Below, one piece after another: positions 1 to 11,211 of a DNA stretch of 64,000 nucleotides. The DNA comes from Haliclona indistincta (taxonomy: Eukaryota > Porifera > Demospongiae > Haplosclerida > Chalinidae). Below the pieces are notes generated by a model that was given only the letters and a program-made list of their open reading frames with translations, was not told the DNA's origin and searched no databases. A program made the position numbers and the translations under genes. The stretch spans positions 1,614,134 to 1,678,133 of the forward strand of contig OZ024783.1 in NCBI GenBank assembly GCA_964017065.1, in the 5' to 3' direction. Every line of letters begins with the position of its first letter. Position 1 is the first letter of the stretch.

Positions 1-228
1 GGCTGTACATAAGATCTACGTTTTGTCACAATACAATGCACGTCTGGTGTCAGTCAACAGCAACTAGCTGAACTAGCTATAGTCAGCCACTGATGTAGGG
101 ATCTATGGTCCGTTAGCAAGTCAATCGTGTTACCATTCCATGCTTGTTCCTTGTTAGTGGACCAGTGTTAAATTTCACAACCCTACATCCTCTTGATTTC
201 GTTAGAAATCTTTTTATTTTCTTGTGTA
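1..228. mobile_element. Right arm of a foldback (palindromic) MITE, cut by the window edge
   Basis: This stretch matches the right half of the foldback repeat at 9482-9858 and the one ending at 20564. It shares the block around 'gatgtagggatctatggt', the 'caatcgtgttaccattcc' block and the terminal 'agaaatctttttattttc'. It lies in the intron just upstream of the first visible exon of the plus-strand receptor. The left arm is outside the window. It is non-coding. Confidence 0.8.
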
Positions 229-236
229 TTCTATAG

Positions 237-2177
237 ACTCTCAAGAATTACAGCTGTCAACATCAAATTCTCAAGAATCAGGAGATTTATCACAAAATAT
301 AGATTCTGCACTTACCCTTCCTCGAGAGATTTTGAGCAGCATTCCACAAGATCGTAATGTGTCAGTAGCGTTCACTGTATACAACTCCTCAGCGTTATTC
401 CCTGTAAGAGACACATCACTGAATATGGCAGTGTCCAATACTGTAGTCGGCAGTCAAGTAGTGTCAGTGCAAGTTGGAGGCATTGATGATGGAACGAGAC
501 TTGATGCTCCTGTAGTATTCTCTGTACGATTAATAAATTGTTCACCTAATTCTGAAACGAATGAGATCATCGTTGACAGACGATGTGTATTTTGGGACTT
601 CACTGCTGCAAGTAAGTAAAAACTGGCTGCATTTTAGTCAAATAATTTTTTGCTTTTAGATGGCAATGGTGACTGGAGCACTGATGGTTGTAGTCTGAAA
701 GCTTTCAACAAATCTGCAAATGTGGTGAACTGTATGTGCGACCATCTCACAAATTTTGCCTGTCTTGTGGTACTACACTATACATGACAAAACAAATCTA
801 TTTAGACGGCTTTGTGTTATCACTGTAGGACATATCCATCAGAGTGCAGGGCAACAATGATAATAATCGATTGCCCATTGAGTTTATTTTAGCATTGGAT
901 GTCACAACCTATGTTGGTGTGTTCTGCTCTCTCGTGGGCTTGATATTACTACTGTTAACATACTTGATCTTCAAGTTAGTTCTTCCATGCATGTATCACA
1001 GTTGCAAGGCAAGCTTCACTTTTATACAGAGATTTTCGTCAAAAAAACATCAGTAAATTCCATGTTCAGTTAGCCGTGTCACTGATGCTCATGTTGATAG
1101 TGTTTGTTGCTGGTATTGATCGTACTGAGAACAGAGCTGGTTGTATCACTGTGGGTGTGCTCCTCCACTACCTCATCCTGGTAGCCTGGATGTGGATGGG
1201 TGCAGAGGCTGTCTTACTGTTTCAAAAAGTTGTGATTGTGTTCAAGAAATTTACTACACTATACATCGTGATTGTTTCGATTGTATGCTGGGGTGAGCAG
1301 CATAAATGCAATACTCATAACCACTTTAAGTTTTTTCTAGCTTGTCCTCTGCTGCCAGTAATGATATCTGTTGGCATCAATCCTGACTACTACATCACAC
1401 AGTCCAACATGACTAGAGGATTGTGAGTCAATACTGTGGATGAGTACATCATAGCTAATCCTATTCGTATTCTTTCATAGTTGCTTCATCAGTGATATTG
1501 GTGTGTTCTTTGGAGCATATCTTGTTCCAATCATTCTCATCATTATCTTCAATGTTTGTATCTTCATCTCTTCAAGTTATGTGGTTATTAAGCTCAAAAT
1601 CAATCAACAGAAGAGAAATCAACCACTTTCGAATACGAATAAAGTCCCAATGTCATCAAAGAATGCTTGCAAGCTTGCATTACTAGCAGGGCTCATGTTT
1701 CTACTGGGCCTCTCATGGATTTTTCTAATGTTCACGATAGTTGGAGCAGATACTAGCATCTATGGTGCCTTTGCTGTTCAATGGCTGTTTGTGTTCTTCA
1801 ATTCTCTTCAAGGTTTCTTTCTTTTTGTGTTCTTTGTGGTTCTCAATCAGGATGCTCGCAAGTTGTGGCTCGTGTGCCTTTGTTCTTGTTGCAACAGATC
1901 TTCAACAAAGCTCAAAAATTTGTCGTCCACAGAGAAAACTGCAAGTACAAAATTGAATGAGTATACTAACAGTGGAAAACAGAATCACATCACTTCTGAG
2001 ACCACTACGACTAGTGTGCATCTTGAAACAATTACTGACGATGATGACAACACCTCAGCTGAGATGAAACCTCAATTTCAAATAAAACGTTGGTCTACCA
2101 TCCGAAAGACACATGATGTTCAAATAGCTGAGATTACCTTCACTGATCAGAGTGACAAAGAAGCAGCATCATTATAA
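237..2177 (+). CDS. Adhesion G-protein-coupled receptor, 3' part (GAIN-GPS-7TM)
   Basis: This is a multi-exon gene whose 5' end lies before the window. Exons read from splice signals are 237-611 (GAIN domain, N-glycosylation sites), 660-769 (GPS), 829-974 (TM1), 1030-1292 (TM2-TM3), 1341-1422 (loop before TM5) and 1481-2177 (TM4/5 to TM7 and the cytoplasmic tail). The GPS is canonical: 'CVFWDF', then 'GDWSTDGC', then 'CMCDHLTNF', with the H-L-T cleavage triplet. Autoproteolysis between L and T is therefore expected from knowledge of the family. The exon junction giving 'FKDFRQKNISKFHVQLA' matches the usual family-B intracellular loop 1. The tail of about 110 residues is Ser/Thr rich, with basic and acidic patches. 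It is the only receptor here on the plus strand and is well diverged from the minus-strand cluster. The ligand is unknown. Confidence 0.88.
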
Positions 2178-2248
2178 CTCATCCTGTCATGAGCACACGT
2201 TACTTCCTTAATGAAAGCAGCATCACCATTATACAGTGACAATACATT

Positions 2249-2254
2249 AATAAA
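2249..2254 (+). terminator. Polyadenylation signal AATAAA
   Basis: A canonical AATAAA lies 72 bp after the stop codon of the plus-strand adhesion receptor, followed by a G/T-rich stretch (gaggtggttgttt) that suits the downstream element. Confidence 0.75.
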
Positions 2255-2259
2255 GAGAC

Positions 2260-3207
2260 TGCACCATTGCAGAGGTGGTTGTTTAATCCAATTATCATTT
2301 TACATTTAAGTTCCTTGTATTACACATGTAGCTGCGCATGCTCATTATTTCAGTGCTATGGCTGAAACACGAACAAGGCTTAGCCTAGTCTTGTTAGCAT
2401 TAGTACGTATGTGGATCACTGTTTAGTGCAGCCTATTCTCAATTTTCTCTCCCGGATGCAGAATTAGTTATTCGAATAAGTGCACTCCAAATCATTTTAG
2501 CAGTTCTGAAGCCGAAAGAACAACCCCAAATGTCACACTGCTTCAGTATCATTTCACTTGCATATAGCTGTTGGTAGCACACACGATACCGCTCGATCAT
2601 TATCTATTGCTGTGAGATACAAAGTGAGGTTCAAGTTGGATCAGCCTGAATTCCAGCATATAGAGCAGCTATTATTCAAAATTAATGCTAATCTGATACA
2701 AATTTTTTAGTTAGGAAAAATGAGCCAGAGTCATTGTTTGATATTCCAACAAGAAGAGACTGTTTTGTTTGCCGCACATCGGGCCATTGACCCACCAACA
2801 AACTGTGCTGGTAAGAGCTGCCTGACAGACAGTAGACTAGCTTTATATGTCATTGCAGCATTAGTTTTGTGATCCAGTGTGTGCAGGAGGTCAAGGAAGC
2901 TGTGTCACTATAGTACTAGCTTTACAGATTTACAGATTCTATGATGTTGTTACTAGAATGTGTATCAACTCTTGTCCAGCTGGATCAATACAACAGCTAG
3001 ACTAAACTTGTTGATTGACTTATTGTCAATCGACCAATAATTATTGTTTGTATGTACATATATCTCATTGGTAGATATAATCACTCAAAATGTCCTACAG
3101 CTGCTCTTGATAGCAACTTCAAAGTTATCAACAAGAAGTGAAATACACTTATGACTAACTGGACTCTCCACCTTCATCTTTAGTGGAGAAAATATTTTAT
3201 TTCAGTG
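2260..3207. other. Intergenic region; possible short unassigned exons
   Basis: I see no gene I can name. An ATG near 2357 opens a short frame, MAETRTRLSLVLLALV, that looks like a hydrophobic leader and ends at a GTATGT donor. Later there are short open frames (about 2455-2570 and 2590-2700) next to plausible AG acceptors. A small secreted or 5'-exon gene on the plus strand is possible but unproven. From about 3070 the sequence becomes the 3' flank shared by all minus-strand receptors ('cctacagctgctcttgaca' type). Confidence 0.3.
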
Positions 3208-3875
3208 TTAAGGTGGCGGGTTACCTTTCGCCCACGCGTTTAGTATACCGTGATAATGACTGGTGCAAATAATGATATTCATCTCTTCAACGTGAGCAAA
3301 TAATGATATTCACGACAAAAGGGGTGGAGCTCGCTGAGAACAATACACGGCAATGGCAGAAATGAACTCGGATTTTTCCCACAAGATTTTGGAAGCTGTG
3401 TCGAGAGCTGCGTTCACTGACTAGTATCTGCATGTACATAAGTAACATTCCGAGTGAATGGTGGGGCCTTTTTCGAAAATTTGCTATTGTAGAAGCAACG
3501 CTGATGCCTCAAACGCAGGTCACTGGCGCACTCTTTCCTTTTAGCGACAATAAAATCTTGATTCAAGAAAGATAGCGAGATGACACTCCATCATTCACTC
3601 AAAGGTTGTATTTGCTCGAATGTAAACCATTTTTCGTAGACTAGCTAACGCTACACGTCGCGTAATCTTGTGGGGAAAATAGCTGCTGTGTTTAATACCT
3701 AGGATTGTGTCGACTCAGCTCTTTGCTTATTTCCTCAAGAGTCATTGGTTATGCGAGGACACTTACTACGATGCCTTACAGCGACTTTTGTGCTGATTGC
3801 TTATTTCTGTCAGAGTTCCAAGCGAAAACAGTTTTTCTCATTAATATTCATAAATTTTGTAACCCGCCACCTTAA
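3208..3875. mobile_element. TTAA-flanked MITE, 660 bp (family T1)
   Basis: The element 3212-3871 begins GGTGGCGGGTTACCTTT and ends with the inverted match GTAACCCGCCACC. It is flanked on both sides by TTAA (3208-3211 and 3872-3875). A second member lies at 28098-28764 in opposite orientation. TTAA duplications are typical of piggyBac and Kolobok transposons, so it is probably a non-autonomous derivative of one of these. It interrupts the 3' flank of receptor R2. There is no coding potential. Confidence 0.85.
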
Positions 3876-3994
3876 CTATAAAAAAGCCGAGAGATGCATG
3901 CATGCTCTACCACAATGTTTTTGAAAGCAATAATGGACTGAGCATAAACAATGTTACATTGTTAGGATTATAATAAGGCATCGCTTGAGAAAAG

Positions 3995-4606
3995 TTAACC
4001 CTTCAGGGCCTATAGCGGCTTTAGCCGTCATAATTGACTCCACCTACTGTAGACGTCATAAATAGTGTGAAAAGTGGTCTAGAAAGGTCAAATAAAGTTT
4101 AATTGCAAAAGCTAACTTTACCTGAAAAAACCCACTGTTTTTCGCCGCGCCCCCCCCCCCCCACTAAAATATATAGAACGGGGGGATTTTTAAAGGGGGG
4201 TGTCCCCCAATTAACCCGGGGTTCGAAGGGGCGGAGCCCCTCGCCGCTTTCGGCATGTTTGGGGCTTCAGGATGCCCGGAAATGCATACTTGGGCATAGA
4301 ATATGGTCTAAACTATGCTGTTTGCTCACCTGGACACCACCAGGTTTTTGTATCAGTCACCAGGGCTAAACGAAGACCAAAATTGGCTGAAAAATGACGA
4401 GGTCGCAGCACTTAAGCGGCTTCAGTTCCGAAGTGGGAGTGGCCAACTCAGAGTTTAGTACATGGTCGTAAACTTTGACATGCCAGGAAAAAACAGTGCT
4501 AGTTTGGAACAGCTAGCGTACTGCATGTTGTAGAAATCGCAAGACAAACTGTCAGTTTAGAGCAAGCCGAATTTTCGTCAAAATAATTCAGTCACTAAAG
4601 AGTTAA
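3995..4606. mobile_element. TTAA-flanked MITE, 604 bp (family T2), with empty site in paralogues
   Basis: The element 3999-4602 starts CCCTTCAGGGCC and ends CACTAAAGAG. It is bounded by TTAA at 3995-3998 and 4603-4606. The paralogous 3' flanks at about 17713 and 50737 read 'aaaagttaatgcaatgatc' without it, which gives a clean empty site. Internal blocks ('gacgaggtcg', 'ttccgaagtgggag') match the element at 38136-38727. A 13-14 bp C-run (about 4149-4162) and a G-rich palindromic patch lie inside. It has no credible gene. Confidence 0.85.
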
Positions 4607-4716
4607 TGCAATGATCAAAATCTATGATCTTCATTCACACATTGGTCTGTTTAGCACAGTCAGCTAGCTGCAAGAATAATAACAGTGAGACATTATAATA
4701 ATATGCATGTGCTCTG

Positions 4717-7700
4717 TTAGCTCACTGAGGCTTTTTTGGTGAAAAAAGGTATACTGGAAATGAGAATCTTGACAGATGACTTGTTTGATTGTGTACGTGA
4801 CCATTTTTTTCTCCACCAGTTGATGTAAGCGTCTCTTACCTATTTCACAAACAAATACAAACAGCTCCAGTAGTTGATGGCACTAACTGGTTTAGAGAGA
4901 GGAACCAACAAGATGAATATAATGATGCCTTGACAACAAACGAAAGCATCCATGATGAATCCGATGACATGAAGATCAGTTAGATGACTAAAAATCAAAT
5001 GACCAATCCACGATATGCCCGTTACAACTATCAGTGATATGGTTACTTTTAACCAGTGCCTGCACGAGAACAAATTATCACACAGCAATGCAACTTATCA
5101 CACAGCAATAAAAATTATCACACAGCAATACACAGCGTTATACTTAGTTGTGTTTCTTTTTTCTTGTTTTTTCAGATGACGACACATGATAGCAATAGCC
5201 ATAATCAAGAACCCAAAATTGACCTATATTTTACGCAATACAATTACCACTGATGTAGAATACATGCACTCACAAGAATGATCAGAAAAGCGGGAGCGAT
5301 GAGTGCCCAAATATAGTTAGTATCATATCTCAACCAACACCTGTGATACACTGAATATTACACATCAAGCTTTCTGGATCTCTTACTTAAATAATCGACC
5401 GCTTATAGCATCCCGACGTCCATAATGGCTTCCAACTATGTTTTCAGTGTTGACTAAGAATCCAAGAGGTACCACTAGACCCATGTATAACAGTGGTACA
5501 CCTATACGAAGCATAAAGTAATTATAGCTAATGTAATACTTCACCTACCATAGCTTGCTATGGTGAAGAAAGCAATGTAGCGTTTGTGATGTGCGACGAA
5601 AACTTTGACTAGCTTGATATACAAGACCACACCCTCCATTAGCATCCACATGCACATCACTAGCAACAGATAGTGCTGCAACACAGCAATGGCTAAACAG
5701 CCAGCCTGTGAGGTGCATTAGAGTGGATGGACAATAGAAGGACACTCTTTACCTCATTCTCAGTTCGATCTATCCCCACAATGTACGCAAGCAGGGCATT
5801 GAACATACTACCACACAACATACAGTGAATGTAGTTACGCATGTTCCACAGAGACCTGCAGTCAGTGAATTGATACAGATGCCATCAAATTGACTTAATT
5901 AAATTGCAAGTGCAAGCATGCAAAGCAAATTTCGGTAGCTATAGTACGGGAGTAGCATATACATAAATCTAAGGATTGCACATAATTCTAGTGAGAGCGA
6001 AACTTATGATCACTCAAGAATGCACATTTAAAGCTTGCTCATGCATTCCATGTAAAAGCACAATAATAAATGCTGCATGGCTGATTTATTTTACTCACTA
6101 CAAATCTGTAGTAACAAAATTAATGACCCGTTAAAGCAGCAATACTATTTTTGCCACGTAATATAGGTTTTACTGACCTCTGTAATGCGAATGTGAGAAT
6201 AGTAGCCAACAGAAACACCAGTGAAAAGGTCACAAGTACACGCAAAAGAACTAATTCAAGATCTATTTGAGGAGACTGCATGGAGACAGTGTGAATAATA
6301 AATATAATTATTAACCCTCGGCACATGCGCGAGGGCTACAGTACTTGGTTTGTCGTTCATTCTGTCCAATGAGCTGCAGAGACCATCGCTCACTTCTGAA
6401 ACTCAATAAAGTATGAACAGCCTTACCATGACAATGGCTTGCAATGTGACTCGTGAATTTTGCTAAAGAGCTTTCGTTCTCTGGTTATGGCTGGCTCACC
6501 TTGACGGCAGTCTTTGACCACTCTGAAAACAAAAGCGCCCATATAGTTGACTACCTAGGTACTTGTAGATTCCATCTAAACTGCAGGACAGCTTTGGGGG
6601 GGTTGCGTAGACATCTCAAGAAAAAGCCTATCAAAGCCGCTACCTACTCAGTGTTCACGGTCACGCCTACTTGACACGCACCTTGTACTTGTGGTCAGCA
6701 CTTTGCTGTCTTCTGGTTAGCAGTGTAGTTTCAATAGCAAGTAAGTTGGCTTTAGCTGTAAAGATCCTTTTGCAAACCATAACTAGGGAGCTAATTCTAC
6801 AATGTGCAACACGCCGAGGAAATCTGTTCATTCATTCATTCAGTCCATCGAGCTGCAGATACGATCGCTCACTACTTCTGAAACTCGGTAAAGGTATCAA
6901 CAGCCTTAGCATGACAATGGCTCGCAATGTGACTCGTGGATTTTGCTAAAGTGCTTTCGTTCTCGAGTTATGGCTGGTTCACCTTGACAGCCATATGACC
7001 TCTCTGACTATACAAAAGCGCCCATAGTTGACTACCTAGGTACTTGTAGAATTCATCTAAACTGCAGGACAGCTCTGAGGGTGCGTAGACATCTCAAGAA
7101 AAGCCAACAAAGCCTGAATGGCTACCTACTCACGTCTTCATGGTCACGCTTACATGACACACCTTGTGGTCAGCACTTTGATGTCTTCTGGTTAGCAGTG
7201 CAGTTTCAATAGCAGGCAGGTTGGCTTTAGCTGCAAAGCTCCTTCTGCAAACCGTAACTAAGGAACTAACTCTACAATGTGCAACACGCCGAGGGTTTTG
7301 TGAAATCTGTTCATTACTTTTAGTTATATTATATGTACCGTATCTGGTCCAGGAATAAGAATACCAAAGTGTGCATGGTGGTTGCACGAGCACATCACAG
7401 AACCGTTCTCAAAATGTGTTGTATTGCATCCACTATCGTTCCAAAAGTCAGCATCAACTCCTCTCCTAAAAGATCGTGAAAGTATCACTTAAAATTGTTC
7501 AGTGGTATACTCACTGCAATTTGGCGAACACACATTTGGTATTATTGGTTGTGCTCAAAGACAATTGCAAGTTGAAGAAAATGGTCACGTTCTCTGTTAC
7601 ACATGTATATTGATGGTTTCACATCCAATGTTGCAATTCAGTGCAGACGAAATAACTGAAGAAACTGGCCTATACAAAATAAGTGCATGACAAAGTTAGT

Positions 7701-10700
7701 AACACTCTTCATTATTTCATCTGCAGCAAGCTTACTCTTGAGCTCCCTCAGGCAGTAGATTAGAGATGTTCTCAAAATAGTAAGATGCAACAAATGCTTT
7801 AAGAAAAAGATATTGCACAAAAACCCACACTGTTATGATACCTGATTCAGTGATATCTTCAAATATTTCTCCAGGCAGTGTGATATAGTTGTTGTCAACT
7901 TGTATTCCAGTGACACGCCCACTACCAGGAAACACTTCTCTTATCCTCACTCCTATAAAGGATATTCTAGTCATAACACATAGATTCACTATAATAACTG
8001 TCTACATACGTATTAAATCATTTTTTGAGCCAACAGTTCTGCTCAGTCTGAGATTAAGAGCCACATTATCAAGTAGAAACAGAAATGAAGAATCAGAAAC
8101 ATTTGCCTAAAGATTAATCAAAATAATTATTAAAACAGAAGCAGGGGCGTAACTAGGGTCTGAAGAAAGAGGAGGCGCGCGTAAGCGCGCGCGATTTTTG
8201 AAACATATTAGTATTCATTGAAAATGACGTCATTTCCGCTAATCGATCACTCTCAATGTGGGCGTGTTATGTGTACAGATTGCAATAAATAGAACTCTGA
8301 CAGTTAGAGCGAGCTTTTCTGCTTCTGCTAAGACTCTACTGAGACCGTGCGCCTGTTTTGAATGGTTTGTTTACCTAGCACCTGCCTAAAATCGAGGAGG
8401 CAAGTGCCTCCCCTGCCTCTATGGTAGTTACGCCCCTGAGAAGTATCTGCTAATGTGTTCACAATTACGCATAAACTATTAACTTTAGCAAGCTGTATAG
8501 AAATTATATTATTTCCTTCCTCCAATGTATTTCTCAGACACAAGTTCAATGACCAGTAACAGACCTTTGCACTATCACTACTTAGCCAAATACCAATCAC
8601 ACCATACTTGCCTTATCTGGTATGTCTTCAACAATGTTTAGAACAAACTGGAATATTAGGGAGACACGGTAGTGTCTCCCTATGTAGGGTTGAACGAGAA
8701 AACAAGATGGCGGCTACATACAATGTATTAGCGTTCAAACGCTGATATTTCGCCTGGTGATGAATTTTATACGTCCAAAGATACTTAAATCTGCTATCTG
8801 GCGTTGCCCCATCTTACAGTAGCAAGGAGATCGCTCGAGATTGTTACTAAAGTGACGAACCTGAAAACGGTGAAAATCGAGTTTCGTCATCTTCGTTTTC
8901 TTCTTCTTTCTTTCTTCTTTCTTTCTTCCACTCGCCTAGCGCCTTTACGCGAGCAGTGCCGAGACCAAAACACCCACGAACAGTCGTGAAATTCTCCTGG
9001 CATGTGCCTTTTGGGCTTAGTTTTTAGCGAAACGGCGATATAAATTCCGCGATTTCTCGATCGTGATCCATTGTCAGCTAAGTGTTAGACGCCATTAGTG
9101 ATTGCGCAATACGCACGTGACCAAGCTGTGGTTAACGCACGTGACCAAGCACAAGCGCCACGCCGTATAGATCACGGAGAACACATATTTGTCTGGAGTC
9201 TTCGAAGAACGGTAAGCTAGCAAGCGCAGAATCACCATTCTGCCTTGCCAAATAATTATAACTGCCGTAAACAAGTGTGGGCGGGGCTCGTATGCACTGT
9301 ATTCATGCATGCGTAGGCGAGCTGATATCTACAGCATAAGAATTATTTAGCTACAAGTTTAAAATTGTTAATAATAAAGAAAAGCCATCAAAAACAGGAA
9401 AACCAAACCAATGGTGAAAGCAAAGATGGCACAGTGATATTGAACTGCACTTCACTGAAAAAGAAAAAAAGGACACAAACAAGAAAATTAAAAAGATTTC
9501 TATCGAAATCAAAAGGATGTAGGGTTGTGAAATCTACCACTGGTCAACAATGTAAACTAACAAGGAACAAGCATGGAATGGTAACACGATTGACTTGCTA
9601 ACAGACCATAGATCCCTACATCAGTGGCTGTACATAAGTTGTCACAAGCTGAATGCACGTCAGGTGTCAGTCAACAGCAACTAGCTGAACTAGCTATAGT
9701 CAACTACAGCAGCCACTGATGTAGGGATCTATGGTCTGTTAGCAAGTCAATCGTGTTACCATTCCATGCTTGTTCCTTGTTAGTTTACATTGTTGACCAG
9801 TGGTAGATTTCACAACCCTACATCCTTTTGATTTCGATAGAAATCTTTTTAATTTTCTACAATAGAGTATTATGATGTTTAAACAAGAAGGTGTGAGGCT
9901 ATACCTGTAGAAATGTATCTGTTATTCCTTGTGTTGTGTTGAGTTGTTGCTGCACAGCTCTCATAAGGAGATCCAATCGCTGAGTAATAGTGGTAGTGTT
10001 TGGTAGTAGCTGACTTAGAATCACGAGACTGTCTTCAGATAGAGATGATTCAAGCTACATGCATGCATGAACACAATGATACTCTGCTTTATTGTCTCCA
10101 TACCAGTTCCTCTACTAGTGGTAGTGATGGATGACAGTGAACTGGTCCCCACTTTCCATTGCAGTGACATACTCTGGTAGCTGTAATGTTGCATGCATGT
10201 AGAAAGGAAACAACTTAGCAAAACGTAAGCGTCACAGCAGTATAAAGCATATTGCATATACCATGTGTTGCCAATGAAAACAACATAACTAAAATTAATA
10301 GCAATACTAAATCTATAAACAGTCAATAACCGTTTGCATTGGAAAGTGAAGGGCAACTCTGAACATCACTTTTTCTGCTAATACTGCACTTTGGAGCTTC
10401 TTTCCAAGCACCACCAACAGCTGTGAACTTGGTGTCTAAATAAATTATTAATGTGTACATAGCAACAACTTGAAATCATAGAAAGCTATTTGCTAAATTA
10501 ATACCTGAAATCATGTTACAATTATTTATCATCTTAGAAACTTGAGGATTGATGGAAATATTAAGAGCAGCAGAATTGTCGCACAGTAGTGATCCATTAT
10601 GACTTATAAGTGCAGAGTAGAATGTGTTATTTTCACTACTTGAGGCACAAAGCTGAGTGATGTTGCTGCCACACCAGAAACTTCCATCTCTCCATTGATT

Positions 10701-11211
10701 GAATATAATGTCACCAATAACACCAGTAGCACTGTCAACAGTTAAACAATGGCAGTGATCAGCAGGAGATAGCTCAATCCTGAACTGATAGTGTGGGTTA
10801 GCTACTGTGTCGAGAATAGTTCCATTAAATATTGCAGACAATGAAAAAGTCAAGTTATGAGCTGAACTGCAGTTGTCTAAAGAATATAAAAGTATCAGTT
10901 AACATATTCGTCAGTATACTGACTCAGTGACCTGATACTGGAATCCATTGGGTATACTTTCGTACTGGCAGCACACTTCCCAGTCGTGTGCTCACTCTGA
11001 CAGTAGGATGGGAGCCATTACATTCTACTCCATCCACGAAGACAATATTTAGACTGAATCTATTGAATAAACAAAGTCCTGCCATGTAAGCAATGATATT
11101 CCATGCATATACTTGTACACACGACAATACTCACGAATCTTGAGCATCAGTAAACCAGGCTGAAAGCTCGAAACAGAATAGGAAGACCAGGGAGAGGTGT
11201 CTTTTCGCCAT
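4717..11211 (-). CDS. Adhesion G-protein-coupled receptor R2 (signal peptide, Cys-rich ectodomain, GAIN, 7TM)
   Basis: About 20 short exons. Exon 1 (11135-11211) gives MAKRHLSLVFLFCF..., a signal peptide. Exon 2 (10932-11059) and exon 3 (about 10505-10877) form an N-terminal domain I cannot classify, with the motifs 'GSFWCGSNITQLC' and 'CHCLTVDSATGVIG'. Further exons carry Cys pairs with 'CNGKWGPVHC', reminiscent of a sushi or HRM module. GAIN exons span about 9.91-10.06 kb (LSEDSLVILSQLLPNTTT) and then 8.64-7.5 kb. The GPS is at about 7330-7465. TM1 is near 6180-6300, TM2 5758-5862, TM3 5552-5712, TM4 5270-5345, TM5 about 5115-5225, TM6-7 about 4892-5060, and the tail exon is 4717-4839 (VRDAYINWW... 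ending KASVS). The GPS reads NHHAHF instead of the NHLTHF of its paralogues, so self-cleavage is doubtful. Introns hold three mobile insertions. The frames otherwise look open. R5 is its block-B paralogue. Confidence 0.82.
6313..7297. mobile_element. Dimeric MITE with AACCCTCGGC / GCCGAGGGTT ends, in an R2 intron
   Basis: Two tandem units of about 480 bp (about 6353-6832 and 6833-7310) each run from 'gtccaatgagctgcagagac' or 'gtccatcgagctgcagatac' to 'gtgcaacacgccgagg'. The outer ends are perfect 10-bp inverted repeats (6313-6322 and 7288-7297). It lies between the GPS and TM1 exons. The same dimer sits at the same place in R5 (45376-46350), so it predates the block duplication. R3 lacks it at the homologous intron (about 20850). 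A related element with CCTCGGTGG ends lies at 55889-56575. Confidence 0.75.
8137..8443. mobile_element. hAT-like MITE, 297 bp, 5-bp target duplication
   Basis: The element 8142-8438 starts CAGGGGCGTAACTAGG and ends TAGTTACGCCCCTG, giving inverted ends of about 14 bp. It is flanked by AGAAG at 8137-8141 and 8439-8443. R5 retains the empty site 'acagaagtatctgctaat' near 47182. Its CAG...CTG termini and GGCGTARC core fit hAT elements, and hAT subfamilies with 5-bp duplications are known. It is in an R2 intron. Confidence 0.87.
8656..9857. mobile_element. Composite element: 5' hairpin block plus terminal foldback (family C), copy 1
   Basis: The element starts TTAGGGAGACACGG with a perfect hairpin (AGGGAGACAC, loop GGTA, GTGTCTCCCT; 8658-8681). 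It ends with a palindrome of about 377 bp (9482-9858) whose arms begin 'agaaaattaaaaagatttc'. R5 at about 47402 reads 'ggaatatacaatag' with no insert, so the junctions are ggaata^tacaatag. I see no target duplication. A pyrimidine-rich run (about 8887-8930) lies within. Other copies are at 19019-20564, 63773 to the window end, and possibly the fragment at 1-228. There is no coding potential. It lies in an R2 intron. Confidence 0.8.
9482..9858. repeat. Long palindrome (foldback) forming the 3' part of composite element copy 1
   Basis: The left arm runs from 'agaaaattaaaaagatttc' through 'ggatgtagggttgtgaaatc' and 'gaccatagatccctacatc'. The right arm is its near-perfect reverse complement ending 'gaaatctttttaattttct'. 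Arms are about 150-170 bp and the centre is near 9660-9690 (tgaatgcacgtcaggtgtc). The right arm alone also appears at window positions 1-228. Confidence 0.85.

Noticed and set aside
4103..4369. 88-residue proline-rich frame
   Set aside because: It lies inside a TTAA MITE and crosses a C-run; no homology or splice context.
8656..9857. Helitron assignment for the composite element
   Set aside because: The insertion appears to be between A and T without duplication, but there is no TC start, no CTRR end and no Rep/helicase relative here, so I left the class open.
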